Shown in pieces: positions 32,412 through 46,082 of a DNA stretch of 64,000 bases (the stretch's first letter is position 1; every line of letters begins with the position of its first letter). Below the pieces are notes generated by a model. That model was not told where the DNA came from and ran no database searches. It worked only from the letters and a program-made list of their open reading frames with translations. Where the stretch lies: positions 16,535,526 to 16,599,525 of the forward strand of contig JANAVB010042220.1 in the NCBI GenBank assembly GCA_029216955.1, in the 5' to 3' direction. A program made the translations under genes and the position numbers. Source of the DNA: Iris pallida (taxonomy: Eukaryota; Streptophyta; Magnoliopsida; Asparagales; Iridaceae).

Positions 32412-33802
32412 TGTAACGTCCAGTCCCAAAATACGTAGGACTAGGAACGTAATCATGCCAGTTGCATACATACGAAGTATACTCCAATATATGGAACCAT
32501 CGTATGTATGCATAAGCTGTAAAGTATAGAAAGCCACGACACTAATCTCATCCACAAATAAAAAAGATAGAATTTATACTAACTTATGAATTATTATTTA
32601 CACAAGCCGTTGGGCGGAGACAAATCCACTTCCAACAAAGAGAGAAGTACAAAATTAAGAAATTTGTCGAGCGATGCGAAGACGACTCAAGTGCAATCAT
32701 CCTCGATGGAAGAGAGCAAGTCATGGCCTTAGCTAGAGCACCTGCGCAACATCACAAATGCACACCTGGAGAAATCACCAGGTCCTTAGAGGGACGTAAC
32801 AAGACACATAATATCATGCTATAAACTAAATATAGTTAGCTTAACCAAAAATCAGATAAAGGTCCTTAACCAATCTATGTGAAAATATATTTTGAAGACA
32901 ACGTTCCACATCGGGGCTTTCCGAAACTAGAGGCACGGTGCGTTAGCGTTTCAACCGAGGCACTAGTGGCATCTAGAGGAAAGTAAATAAGTGCACGGCC
33001 CACTAGCTCTTGGTTGAGTCACTAACGGCAGCTAGAGGAAAGTAATGCACGGCCTACTAGCACTCGACTGAGTCACTGAGGGCATCTAGAGAAAAATAAA
33101 CGAGTGAAAGTCTCTACGCCTAATAGCTGTCTTCTATCTTCCCATGCACTACTCGTGCTGTATCCATATCACGTTACTGCTAATAACTGCTAAGATCTCT
33201 AGACATGCATTATACCAAGGACAGTCTTTTAACTCTAGGTCAATGCCTAAAAAAACCAGAGTATAGTAATTTGCATCTACATACGATTTTTTGAAAGAAT
33301 AATTTTTACATTTGCTAAAAATAAATAATAATTAAAAACATGTATGATACTACGCAAGTAAAAAAATAGTAAGGGCAAGGTGTCTTGCCTGGGGTATTGC
33401 CTGGTATGGTGATCTAACAGGTCCCAATTTGTCCAATAGCCATGGTCGATGTAGTGGTCCAAAATCGTAAAAAAATAGGAACATGTGATTAGTCATGATC
33501 AACGACGATAATTTAGGAAAAATTGGAGTAATTGAATACTTATGATATCTTTTTATAATACTTTGAAGACTTGGTTTTATTAACAAAATATTTACACAAA
33601 TACGTGAAATTTAAGAAAACATTTCTAATTATTTTTTTTTCTCGATAAAAGTTATATTTTTATTAGTAAAAATAATATAGATAAATTTTGAAATATACTA
33701 GAAATCATTTATAAATATGAAAACTACCTTTCTTATTAGTTACAAGAATATTTAGGAAAACAATTCCCAAAGACGAAAAAAATAGAATTTAGGCTTAGAT
33801 TC
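32412..33802 (-). repeat. RT-A right (5') LTR, segment 1
   Basis: The plus-strand text starts TGTAACGTCC at 32412, which is the minus-strand LTR terminus, and is similar in inverse orientation to the last part of the RT-H LTR (58150-58459). RT-E inserted at 33803; the last five bases here, GATTC (33798-33802), are the left TSD. The part 33290-33790 is AT-rich and holds no gene. Confidence 0.8.
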
Positions 33803-36800
33803 TGTCACGACCCGCACCCAACGTGAGGGTACGAGTACGTAACAGCGCCCAGCCTACGCCGCAGTGTCAGCGATAGAACGTTGTTCTAGGTCATGAACTA
33901 TAACTGACTAACATGAAAATACTCTCCAAAAGGAGGCCAACATAGGGGTACAACTCAATCACAATCTAGAGATAGAATATGGCACGATAAATAGATAAGA
34001 AAATCCTCAACTGAGGTACAACAGAAAGGAATAACAAGTCTCACCAACTACCAGTCTCAACATCTCTAAAATATACAACTCTGAAAAATAAAGACAACAA
34101 CTAAACATGAAAAGAAACAGTCTAAGCTGTCTACACTAAGCAAGGGTATCATCCTCAGCAGCTGCCTAAACCTCCCCAGGGGTCCAAGTCGCGAGTGTCA
34201 TCTAGACAAGCTCCAAATTAAGGGGTGCAGGGTTCTTCATCATCCTCTGTAAAATTTTCAACAGGTCCAGTCAGGACGGGAGCGAGCACAATACATCTCA
34301 CGTAGATCATAACAGGTTAGAGAATATAAATATGCAAGAGAGTACGATACATGAAACTGAAAGAAAGTACATGATGTAAACAGAAAGAGAACTGTAATAG
34401 AAATATCTACTATAAGTAGAGAGCTACCAGTGACTGGTGATTTAGAGTACAAAGTCGACATGTGAACGGCTAGATTTTTACATGACTATACTAAAGAGGT
34501 GCACATGGCAATACTACTTTGGAATTGTTCACATGACTATTTATACTCCCCCATACCCCAATCAATACACAAAGATCCAAACAAGTTATGTTACGTACAT
34601 GGTTTTCACATAAAACCCATAAATAGGTGCACATGAAATATACATGAGAGATCATACATGAGTGCACATGAAATTCACATGGGGGCCCATAAACGGGTGT
34701 ACATAAAATTCACATGAAAACTCATAAATGAGTGCACATGCAATATAGGTTATACACGAGATACATGGGAAACACGATCGATTCATGAGAGCACATGAGA
34801 GTACACGAGCGAGCATGAACGAGCATGATGCACATGAGAAACATGAATAACATGAGAACGAGGAATACACGATGCACATGAAACACATGACACAATGTAT
34901 CCAATGCTCCCGAGGGGGATAACATCTCAATGTAGGGATCCATATTGTACCAATCCGTGATAATATCGTGACAGCATCAAATAAGGTAAACTAGAGCAGG
35001 AATATAATTCTAAGCAAGTTATGAAATGATCAGAGAATGTACTCGCCTGGTATCTGAATAGCTGTGAAAATGTACTGTCCGAGATAAGGTACCTAGCTCC
35101 TAGTTAGAGCAACACAAGTCACAACAAGTCTAAAATAATATAATGAAGTCCTACTATGCATTCTACATGATTCTTGGTCAATCTAGACCAAAGTCAACTC
35201 TTGGTCAACTCTGGTCAACCCTAGAAGTCAAACTAGGTCAACCAAGTCAAATCTAAGTTAAACTAGTCTATACTAGGCTAACAAGACTATTCTAGGTCTA
35301 TCAAGACTACACAAGTCTAATCTAGACTCTACACTGACACACAGACACTCACATAAGCCATAGGCTAAGAGACTAGGCCATAGGCTAAGCCATGCCTATA
35401 ATCTATATCACATACACAAGACAATATTCAAATCTATATTACAACACATATACTCCATGTCACTATATATCTAATATATACTACACATATTGATATAGTT
35501 ATAATATAATATAGAAACATACATTAGCTTATAGGTTACCTATAATATATCACCCATTCCATATATATCATATATATATAATAGCACACCCTCATATATA
35601 TATAGGATACCCATATACATATATATATCTCAATACATTATATATATATATACATATGTAAAGAGAGGGGGCAAATGAATTCAAATGTGTGTGGGTGTGT
35701 GAGAGTGATGTGACGCTATGAAAACAAAGTGACAGTAGGCTAACAAGGTAATGTGGCATGGCAACTTGTGTGTGTGTGTGTGGAATTTAGGAACATCAGT
35801 GTAACATTGTATTCTTGTGTCAAGGAGACAGTGTATACAGGAAAGGGAAGTGCATATGTGATGAATCAATGTGTGCAGGAAATGAAAACAATGTATTCAT
35901 TAGAGGGAACCCACAGCCCTGTGACATGTGTGTGTGACAGGAAATGCAAGGACATGAATTCAAACTCAGGTATTTAAGAAGAAATGGAAATCAATTCTTA
36001 GTTGATATTTAACCCAAATGACAGTGAATCAACAACCAATGAAATCTGGAACAATCTCAATCATAGAAAATAGAAGAGAACAAATTCACAGGTCAAAATA
36101 GGAACATCCAGTACAGATTTTTCAGGAAATCAGTGAAGGTTTTGAAAGCCATTCTCAGTTATAACCCAGAGAACACATCTAACAAATTAAACTCAAATTA
36201 GTTCTAACTTATATCCAATCAATTCCAGTTTGACCCATTGAACATATATAGCAAAACAACTCATTAACAGGTTTATAACTTTCAGAAATTAGGACTGATA
36301 TCATTCATCAATTTATTAGAAAAAAATTGAAAACAGTTAACAAGGAATTCCAGTTTTCAGATTTTAGAAAAATAGGAAAGAACCCAATAACAATTCCTGG
36401 ATTGATAACAGGAACTTCAACTTAAAACAAAACCCTCCCCCACATGAACCCTGATGCATTCTCAGATTTTGTCGCGTGTACATGACAGTGTAATGTGTCA
36501 AAAACAGTCTAAGGTTTTCTAACCCAACTAACAGTGCAGGACATAACAGCTAGCAAGCTAAATTCGATTTCGAACACCCATAGCTCATTCATGAGTCTCA
36601 ATTTAACATGAAAATCAATCCTATACATGTAGGTGAGTGTTTTAGATATAGGGTGTCAAGTGTCCATATGTGACAATGGTGTGTATAGAACCTGTAGATG
36701 GGTTGGGTAACAATGTGCCAATTTAGTGCAATAGGTTTCTCAAGAATTTGAAGAGTGTGTGTACATATATTGTGTTAATCACAGAATTTGCAGGAACCTG

Positions 36801-38957
36801 AGTCTCAGATTTGTGTGATGAATTAACATGGTAAGTTTATCATTCAAAACAGTTTAAAAAAAGGGAATTTTAAATCAAAAAATTTAGGACTACACTATGT
36901 ATGCAATTAGCATTAGTTCAACATTCAAAATCCCTTTTCATATGTTAACATCAACCCCATTACATGAATCCATCTTAACTATAAACAATACATGTGTACG
37001 CGAGTCTAACATGTAAATTAATATTGAGAAACAGTTAAAAATATGGGTTTAAAAGTCAAAATTCCAAAACAGGAACATGAATCAGTTTGCAGTTTTTTTT
37101 TAGTCATCGCATAAGCGTACCATTCCACATTCGAAAATCCAAACAATGGCCAATCGAAACCCAACTCACATATAACCACCCTAGAAACAATTAATACATT
37201 TGCACATGAATTTAAACATGGTAATTAACATGGAAAAATCAGTTTAAATTTTAGGATTAAGCTTCTCAGGTAACCCAGACTGAAGCGTATCAGTCAGAAT
37301 GGGAATGACAATTTTGAAGGTAAAAATCATGACAATACACCAATTAAAAGGTTGGTAAATAAACTACTACACGTGTACGTGTCAACCATGCTATATCGTG
37401 TCCCAAAAATAGGACACGAACGTGTCCTAATCAACAAACACGTACACAGACACAATCTGTGTACACAATCATCGTGCACGCGTGCCGTGTCTTCGTGCAC
37501 AAGGCACGAGCCAAACCTGGATACGTGCTCGTATACCTAGGTTTGCCAGGACTAGGGCTAGGGTTTCATCACCCTGAATCGGGTCGGGGACGTGTCGTGT
37601 CGGAGTTACGAGTCCGTGTCAGTGCGCAAATTCAGACTGGAAAAATCCAGTGCACGACCGTGCGTGTGCAGTGCGGGTCGAAGTTCTTCCTAACCCGTCA
37701 ACGAGGTCCTATGAAACTTTGTAGGCCTCATGTCAGTCATGTAGGGAGTCCTCATATCAAATTTTGTGGCATGAAGTGTCGTGTCCAAAGCAAACCAGGA
37801 CACGGGCAGCAGGGCACTGTGCGCAGCCCGCTGCGCGCGTGTGCATGTCCAATCCCGACATGAAAAAGACACGAAAGTAATCTCAGTCTTCATAAATATT
37901 GCTACACATACCTAGATCTAGAGATCCATGAAATTAGAATTCAAAAATACGAAAAATAAATCCTTTGTGGAATTTAATCAAACACCTATACACACATCAT
38001 AATACGTGTCCGATACGGACACCAAACGGACACGAATCGACACAAAACTAATACCTACTTCTAGGGGACACCTAGGGCTTCCTATCCATGCAAAGAAAAT
38101 GAAATTTGGTGGAGGGAATAGGGATTTACCAATATGTTCAATTTGCATAAAAAAGCTACAAAAAGGGGGGTTTCTTCTTGATGGCCAAGTGCTCCAAATT
38201 GGTCCAAACCTGAGATTTCTCTCCATGGACATGAAATAGAGTTGGATTAGGAACTAATGCAAAAGACTATAGTGGAAAAGGAATTAAAATGAATAATCTA
38301 TGGGTTGGAGAAGAATGGACAAACCTCTTTCTTCAAAACTTGGAGAAATTAATAAAAGAGGCAAGAACAAATGGAAGAGGCATTAAATATCGTGTGAAAC
38401 CCTAGGTTGGCTGCCATGGGTGGGCTTGTTGGGGTTTGGGCTTAAGTCATGGGCCTATGGTTCAATTCACAAGTCATTAAATCACAAGTCATTGCATTAA
38501 ACCATAAGTCATGACTTAATTTAACTAAACCTAATCCCCTCATTCTAAAACCACTCTCTAATGACTAAAATGGGTTAACTCAAGTTAGGCTTGGGTTACC
38601 ATAGCTAGGGTTAGGTTCTAGGCTAGTCCACTAGGCCTTAACAAGTCAAAGCCCAACTAGGAATTCACCAATTCAATAAATTATTAAATAATTCAATATG
38701 TCAAAATTACCAAATTACCCTAGGCTAAAAATGATAATTGAAACACCCTAATCACATGGCTAGGCTCTAGGGCAGACAGTCTCTACGGTTTCACTGACAG
38801 TACATCAAAATCACAAGTCATGACTTAAACCAGATTTTAAATAGTTTAAAAATTATTAAAAATCACCAAAAATCATATTATTAATTAAATACCATAATTA
38901 AATAATTTAAAATACAAAATTTTGAAATTACCCTCATTTTAGAAACTAGGTGTTACA
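33803..38957 (-). repeat. RT-E left (3') LTR
   Basis: 5155 bp. The minus-strand LTR begins TGTAACACCC at 38957. From that side it holds a TATTTAA-type promoter region (38381-38390, degraded relative to the right copy), the palindrome GTGTCCGATACGGACAC at 38006-38022, a CGTGTCC-rich zone at 37360-37870, TA-rich and GT-rich tracts at 35545-35782, the GAGAATGTACTCGCCTGGTA block near 35033-35052 and the acidic-peptide block at 34180-34295. The remainder has no recognisable feature. Confidence 0.93.
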
Positions 38958-39174
38958 ATCCTACCCACCTTAGAAAAATTTCGTCCTCGAAATTAAAATG
39001 GTAGTAGTCCTTCTAGGTCAAACACCCCACAATCAAAGTCTCAAACAAACCGTCAGATAATTATATGCATCTGTCCAAAATCATGATACTCAGAACCTTC
39101 GTCATGCTAGTGAGCAAGGCTACGATAATCACAGAGTCCTCGACTAAGGCACATACCTCTAGAATCATGGTATT
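38958..39174 (-). other. RT-E interior, 3' part: purine tract and stem-loop repeat
   Basis: The minus-strand purine tract (AAGGTGGGTAGGAT) at 38958-38971 and the ATTTCGAGGACGAAATT motif abut the LTR. A stem-loop with arms GTCATGCT/AGCAAGGC is at 39101-39120, homologous to the repeats in RT-C. The last five bases (GTATT) are the left TSD of RT-F. Confidence 0.8.
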
Positions 39175-42100
39175 TGTAACACCCAGTTTTCCAGATGAGG
39201 GTATTTTTGAAATTTTGTAATTATAATTATTATTTATTGATATTTATTTCACATGGTGATTTTTGGTAATTTTTAATTATTTTTAAACTATTTAAAAACT
39301 GGTTTAAGTCATGACTTGTGATTTTGATGTGCTACTAGTGAAACCTGAGAGACTGCATGACCTAGAGCCTAACCATATCATTAGGATGATTTAATTATCA
39401 TTTTTAGCCTAGGGGTATTTTGGTCATTTTGACTTATTTGATTTATTTGGCAATTTGTTGAATTGGTGAATTCTAGGTTGGCTTGACTTGTTGAGACCTA
39501 GTGGACTAGCCTAGAAGCTAACCCTAGCCATGGTGACCCTAGCCTAACTTGAGTTAACCTATTTTAGTCATTAGAGAATAGTTTTAGAATGAGGAATTTG
39601 GTTTAGTGAATTTAAGTCATGGTCATGAAATGACTTATGGCTTAACTATTTAATTAATCATGACTTAAGCCCATGGGCCATTTAGTGAACCCTAACCCTA
39701 ATTAATGAACCTATGAACAGCCACATAGGGATCCCCACCCTATTTAAACACTTATTCATTAGGGTTGCCTCCTTTTTATCATTCCTACACTTGGAGAAAA
39801 GAGAGGTAAGTTTCCCCTTTCCAAAAAAATCCTATTTTATTCATTTGATCTCCTTTTTCATCCTAGTCTTTTGCATTGGGTTCTAAATTGAGTTTATGGA
39901 CTATTGGTGGAGAGCCATTTCAGTTTGGGATCAATTTGGAGCTTTTGGCCATTAAGAAGAACACCCCCATTTGGAGCTTTTCCATGCAAGTTGCACCAAT
40001 AGGTAAAACCCTTTAAATTGATGTAAATTTCAGTTTTCTTTGCATGTAGGGCTAGATCTAGGAGTCCCCTAGGTATCCCCGAAATTTGGGTGAAATTCGT
40101 GTCCGTTTGGTGTCCGTATCGGACACGTGTCATAGTGTCTCCTAGGTGTTTGATGAAATGCTTGAATGAAATGAATGTTGTTATTTTTCAAAACAAATTA
40201 CATGGTTGTGTAGCCCTATATATGGGGATTAATTCTATGTTTGACTGAGTCAACTTTTGGGGAATTTTCGTGTCCAAAAGGGACACGAACACGCAGCACG
40301 AGACCCCCGTGCTGTGCCCTGCTACCATCCACTGTTTTCTCACTACACACACCACTTGGACACGTGCAAATTGGCACGGGGGTGGGGGCAGACACTGTCA
40401 GGACCCCCCTAAAGTTTCACAGCTTTTAGTGTCGTGTCGGACACGAAAACGTGGCCGTACAGGTTTTATACTGGTTTGCCTGCGCATGAAAACGCACCTT
40501 GATACGCACGTTTAAACACGACACGGGGATACGTTGCCACTGTGTAGGGCGACACATGTGTAGCCTTATGTGGGGCGAACACGTGGGCACGAACACGAGT
40601 CGTGTCGTACCCTGTGTCGCGTGTACGAGGCCGTGTCCTCGCTGCACGAGGCTGCCTGTGCAGATTTTTGAAATAATGTATGTTTCGCATTTTGGACACG
40701 TTCGTGTCCAGTGTTTGGACACGATACTACTTGTGACACACCCACACATGTGCATGATTTCTTACCAACCCTTTATTGGTCACATTAGCATGATTTGATA
40801 GTTCGAAATTCAATTTTTCCCCATAGTTCTGATACATATGTGCAGTTTTGAATTTCCAACTTAAAATCCCATTCTTTACTGATTTTCTGATGTTTGATCA
40901 CTAGATAAATTCCTATACATGTGTATTAAATTATTGCAAGGCTGATTGTTGGTTAGTGTGGGGTCTTTAGGTTTTGAATCAAAATTTGATTGATGGACTG
41001 CTCTTGAAACAGTCTACTGATACTATCAAATCCTGAAATGAAGTTCATTACTTGGATACCTGAGATTAGATTTGATTTGATTAATATATTGTATGCATAC
41101 AGTGAATTTCATCTGTTAGCTAAGAGTTAAACTATCATTTTCCTGAGTTTAATTCCTGAAACACTGAGACTTTAACCTGTAAGTTGTTTTTTTTACATTG
41201 GACTGTGAGAGAATTCCCATTCACTGATACTGTGTTCATTTCCTGTGAAGTTTTAGAGTTTAATTGTTATTTAAATTGTTAAATAATATAAATTCATACC
41301 CATTTTATAATGCCTGCATGTATGTTTATGCATGAGCAATAGGGTTACAGTCCTATGGGCTTGGTTCAGTCTTGGATAGGAGATTGGGAGTTTAACTGAT
41401 GAGTTGGTTTGTTTAATCACTTGAATAACTGAAACCTGTGAAATAGCTCACTGTATTTTCTGACATAAAACCTGAGATTTAAGCCACACACTCCTATCTC
41501 CTAATCTTCACACCCTCTTTTGACACAACTGTCAACACACTGATGCACACACATTAGACACTCATACACATTACTGAATGTAGACTGAAACCCCAATTCT
41601 CTATTTTTTTTCCTACACTTGTGCACACTGTTTCACTCTTTCACTGGAACATGAGATGGACACTTGTGTGAATACTGTTATTTCGTGATTTGAATTGGTT
41701 TGGATATGAATATTGCCATTGGGATGTGGGCTTTGACAGGTTAGTTGACAATAGGACATAGGATTAGGTTATGGGGTTGGGTTGAATGATGCTAGGAAGC
41801 TGATTTGTGGGGCTGAACTGGGTTCAGCCCAGGTTCTGTGAGGAAGGGTATTGCCATGCAGTTGGCAGCCTTGGCCTGGCCCGGCTTTGCATTGCATTGG
41901 CAGTGCAGGCAGTGCCATTAGCAGCAGCTGCAGTTGCCTTGGTTGGCATTACATTAGCAGTGCAGGCTAGGGGCCTGTATAGGCAGGAGGCATTGTTGTG
42001 TGAGTTAGTGTGTGTGATGTGTCCTAGGTAAGGTAATGTATGGTTCTTTGTGAGAGAGTCTATGTGAAGGTTTGGGAGATGGAAGTTAGTATTCCCTATA

Positions 42101-44110
42101 TGTGTGTATCATAGGTACATTCACAGTATGTAGGAAATGCTTCATAATGGGTATGTATATGGGAGAGTGATATAAGTCTAGGACTAATAGGTAGTTAGTT
42201 GTTTGTTAAGTCATGGAATGAATGTTGAAGTGCAGGATGAGCTTGATTAGCTTAGGGTATCACATAGAGTATAAATGTATATCTAGGAGAGGGCATGGGC
42301 CATTGGCCACATGGTTTGAGGGAAGTGAGGAATAGTGTGAGTTGTTGTGTGAGAGTTCACATATTGTATATATATTATTATATAGATGTAATATGGATTA
42401 GTTGACATTGTACTTATATAGATATAGATATGTGATGCATAGGTTATATATGCCTAGGGCTATAGACTTGGGGTATATGCATTGTTATGTATATAGGGAA
42501 TAGTGTTAAGGTATCCTAGTTACACTAGTATATGGTTAGTGTCTAGATAGACTTAGATAGAGTTTGACCAAACTCTAGATTTTGACCCAATGGGCTAAGA
42601 TTGACCAATAATTGACTAGAATTGACCCAGAATTGACCAAGTTCGACTTAGACCTAGTTTGACCTAGACAGTTGACCAGGGTTGACTTAGAGTTGACTTC
42701 GACCTAGATTGGTCTAGAAATCAAGTAGATTGCATCATAAACATCATATACCTTGTTTTAAAACATATTATAACCTGTACTGCTTTATCTAGGACATTGT
42801 GACTCTGGTGCAAACATCTGACATTATACTACTCTTTTCAGAGTATCAGGCGAGTACATTCTCTGATAGTTCTCTCATTTATTTGTCAATTACTGTATTT
42901 CAGTTCTAGTTAGTTGTATGTGATTCTCAGTTACAAATACGTACTGTTATTTCTGGATTCATGTATACGACACACATTTATTTCTGGCCTCTATTACTGG
43001 TATCATCATTCCTGGCTTCATTTACTGGAATCATTTACTGGAATCACCCCGGAATCATTTACTGGTATCATTGTACTTGGCTGGACTCATCTTGAATCAT
43101 TGTGTCGGAATTCTGGATTCACTTGCTGGAAGGGGAAATACTAGAGTAAGACATGTAGACATACCCCATTTCTGGAATCATCCCTACTGGAATCTACTGG
43201 AATGATAGCCATCTCACACCCGGCCAGGTGTGTGATGTGCCGGATTACACATAGCCGTTTACATGTCGATCTCGGTATTTTAAAACACACTGCTAGAGTA
43301 TAGGCTGGACTCACCCTAGAATCATTGATCACTATGACTGGAATCGTCCCTTGCTGGATTCATCTTGTATGAGATTCATCATGTACTGGACTTACATTGG
43401 AGTTACACTGGTCTACATGTTGTCTGGACTTTATATCATATTATCCTGGTTCAGCTAATTCTATTTTTACAGTCTTCATTGCTATGATTCTTCTCTTGTT
43501 TAGTATTTACTTTTCTTGTACTTTATCTGTCTTTCTTACCATCACCTGAATATAAACTGCCATTTTCATCAATATAACTGTCTATAACTGCTTTATAGTT
43601 CTCTGTCATATACTTGGGTTTTCTAGATGAGATTGTGCTCGTTCCTGTCCTGACTGGACCTGTTGAAAATTTTACAGATGATTGCCCTGAGGACACATGC
43701 CCTACATTTTATTAAGGAGATGGCTTAGCTACCTATGGCCCCGACACTCAGGAGTGATCGGGATTTAGTCTAGTAGACTTGCATTTATTTTTCATTTAGA
43801 GCTTGTTGTATAGAATTGAGACTTGAGATGTATTTGAGATTATTCAGATGTTGTTATTATTTCAGTATTTATTTTTGTCTTCAAATTCTTAGTTACAATT
43901 CTGTGTTATCTTATCGTGCTTAGACTGTGATTGAGATACACCTTATCTTATACTTGTCCTCCGTTTGGAGTTGATCATGATGAGTACATTATATACTGCA
44001 TGAGTTGATGGTTAGTTAGAGACTTAGAACAGCGTTCTACCGTCGACACTGCGGCGTAGGCTGGGCGCTGTTACGTACTCGTACCGTCACAGTGGGTGCG
44101 GGTCGTGACA
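39175..44110 (+). mobile_element. RT-F: solo LTR (4.9 kb) nested in RT-E, opposite orientation
   Basis: It begins TGTAACACCC and ends GTGACA, with TSD GTATT at 39170-39174 and 44111-44115. It is a diverged relative of the RT-E LTR (the first ~180 bp match at very roughly 80-85 percent). A TATTTAAA box is at 39741-39748, the palindrome GTGTCCGTATCGGACAC at 40110-40126, a CGTGTCC-rich zone at 40260-40740, the TATCAGGCGAGTACATTCTC block at 42844-42863 and a partial acidic-peptide block at 43628-43712. Unequal recombination between two LTRs would have removed the rest of the element. Open frames inside are not conserved. Confidence 0.92.
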
Positions 44111-44115
44111 GTATT

Positions 44116-44273
44116 TAAAATTTTTGCATTGCCGCATGCTTGGCAGCGAAAACCTTAAATTCCTACGCCCGAGAAATACGTCCTAAATCTGACTATATGT
44201 CCTCACTATGCCAGCTAAACACGACCATCGAAGATTCTAGACCCCATAACTGAGGTAACCTAGCCCATATGAT
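44116..44273 (-). other. RT-E interior between RT-F and gag
   Basis: Non-coding sequence that was contiguous with 38958-39169 before RT-F arrived. This is where pol would be in a complete element; nothing of pol remains. Text around 44190-44225 again resembles the stem-loop repeat family. Confidence 0.6.
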
Positions 44274-45844
44274 TCATCTCAGAAGAAATTCGAACATAAC
44301 ACAAGAACTACAGGATAAATTGATAAATCGACAAGAAACAGAGGGAATCAAAATTTCAAGACAGTTATAAGAGGTAATTGCGCAAAGGAAATCGAATAGA
44401 ACGGAACCTGCAGCAAGATCTCTGCTGGCCTGAGCATCCTCGACTGTCCTAGCGAAAGCTCGCCCCTGCTGGCCTCCCCTGGCCTGCTGCTGATGCTGCA
44501 TGTATCTCTGTTGCTGAGTCGGTAAGGGTAATCCCCGCTGCTGGCCTACCGGGGCCCTAGCTCCTGCTCCCTGAACTGTCTGTCCCGATGACTCGGGACA
44601 CTCTCTCAGACGATGATCGGATCCTCCGCAAAGCAAACATCTGCCCAGCCTCTTCCGGCATTCGCCCCAACCATGTCCTGGTCTCTTACAAAAGGGGCAA
44701 ATAATAACTAGTTGCTATTCCGGGGCGTGCTGTGCCTCTGTGGTTGCTGCGTCTGCTGAAAGGGTACACGGTCCTGAAACTGCCGCTGCTGAAGGTAGAC
44801 CCTCGGCTGCTGATACTGCTGCTGGAACTGCTGCTGAATCTGCAAACGGGGCACCTGCTGTTGAATCTGTAGGTGGGGCCTCTTAGCCGGTCCCGCACTG
44901 CCACTAGCTCCCTGAGTATCTCGCATCCTCTTCTCCTTCAGCCCAAGATCGTCCTCCGCTGTCATGGCTCCTACCAGAATCTGCTCGAAAGTGGTGTCGC
45001 GGTCGCTCTTGGTATATGACTTGATCTCTCCGATCAAACCCCTGCGGAACCTCCTCGCCTTCCCGACCTCGGTAAGATACTCGATGAATCTGCTCAAACG
45101 ACTGAACTCTCCAGCTTACTCCTCAACGGTCTGGTTCCCCTGAACCAAACTCTCGAACTGCGTCTCCAAAGCATGGAGTGCGGTATCGGGAAAAAATTTC
45201 TCCTTGAACAGTTTCTTGAACGCTGTCCAAGTCTGACCGGCTGTACCAACCCTCGGGTCCGTCTGGTACCAGGTACGGGCCAAGTCCTGCATCTGACTGG
45301 CGGCTGCCTCGATCTGTAATCTTGCTGGTATATGTGCCAATCGGAATATCTCCTCAATGTGCTCTATCCAATCATCAACATATATGATGCCCTCTGTACC
45401 CTTGAAGTCTCGGGGTCCCATCTTCTTGAAGGAATGGATGTCCGGAGTCCTCGGCTGATACGGCTGCATCTGGCCTCCCTGTGGCTGAGCAGCCACCAGC
45501 TCTACGGTCGTCCTGACCAACTGGTGAGTATCTTGTATGCTCTGTCGGATATCAGCAGACTGGCTCTGCTGTATCTGCTGCTGAAACTCCATGAATCGTT
45601 GGAAGAGGGTAAACATCTGAGCCGTATCTACTGTCCCTGAAGGTAACTACTGTTGGTACATATCTGGAATGACGGGGGAAGACCTCCGGACAGGTGGAGG
45701 TGCACTCCCAAAAGCTGCAGAAGCTCCTATATGAGCAGAAATAGGGGGTGCTGTGGTCCTAGCATCCACGATCAGGCGAGGGGTGGTAAGCCTTTCACCA
45801 GCGTCTGCTGGGCCAGAGCGATGCGATCGTGTCTCAATCACCAT
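44274..45844 (-). pseudogene. gag: RT-E gag remnant
   Basis: Homologue of the RT-B gag. The ATG at 45842-45844 starts MVIETRSHRSG. The first three segments share one frame but are split by a TAG near 45647 and a TAA near 45116. The core holds GPRDFKGTEGI, WIEHIEEIF, WYQTDPRV and LVQGNQTVEE, the retrotransposon Gag domain. A glutamine-rich linker follows (HLQIQQQVPRLQIQQQFQQQ). A frameshift near 44700 leads to two intact zinc knuckles, CPFCKRPGHGWGEC and CLLCGGSDHRLREC, then a Q-rich tail. The domain is kept at residue level but the frame is broken in at least three places, so no full-length Gag can be made. Confidence 0.88.
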
Positions 45845-46057
45845 CCTGGAGACAGATCAAACAAGGAATCAATACTGAGATAGAATTGATAATTTAAGGG
45901 TGGACAGTTATCCAAGGAAGCAAATTTTCAACAGGAATTTAGATGGCAGGAATCCAGTTAAGAGTTTTTCCTAATGTGATTGAGTACCTCAAAAATATCC
46001 TAATCCTACTGCAGGCTGTAGTGGTACTCTAGTTCGAATACCACTACACAAACTCGA

Positions 46058-46073
46058 CCTGCATGGGCCACCA
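46058..46073 (-). other. RT-E primer-binding-site candidate
   Basis: Minus-strand TGGTGGCCCATGCAGG, nine bases from the 5' LTR terminus at 46083; identical to RT-B and RT-H. The 210 bp from here to the gag ATG form the leader, with CTACTGCAGGCTGTAGTG at 46006-46023 (arms CTAC.GCAG/CTG.GTAG) also present in RT-B at 5906-5923. Confidence 0.45.
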
Positions 46074-46082
46074 CTAAAAACG

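Noticed and set aside
37352..37863. Open frames repeated at 37.4 and 49.7 kb
   Set aside because: They recur only because both are copies of the RT-E LTR; lengths differ and there is no family resemblance.
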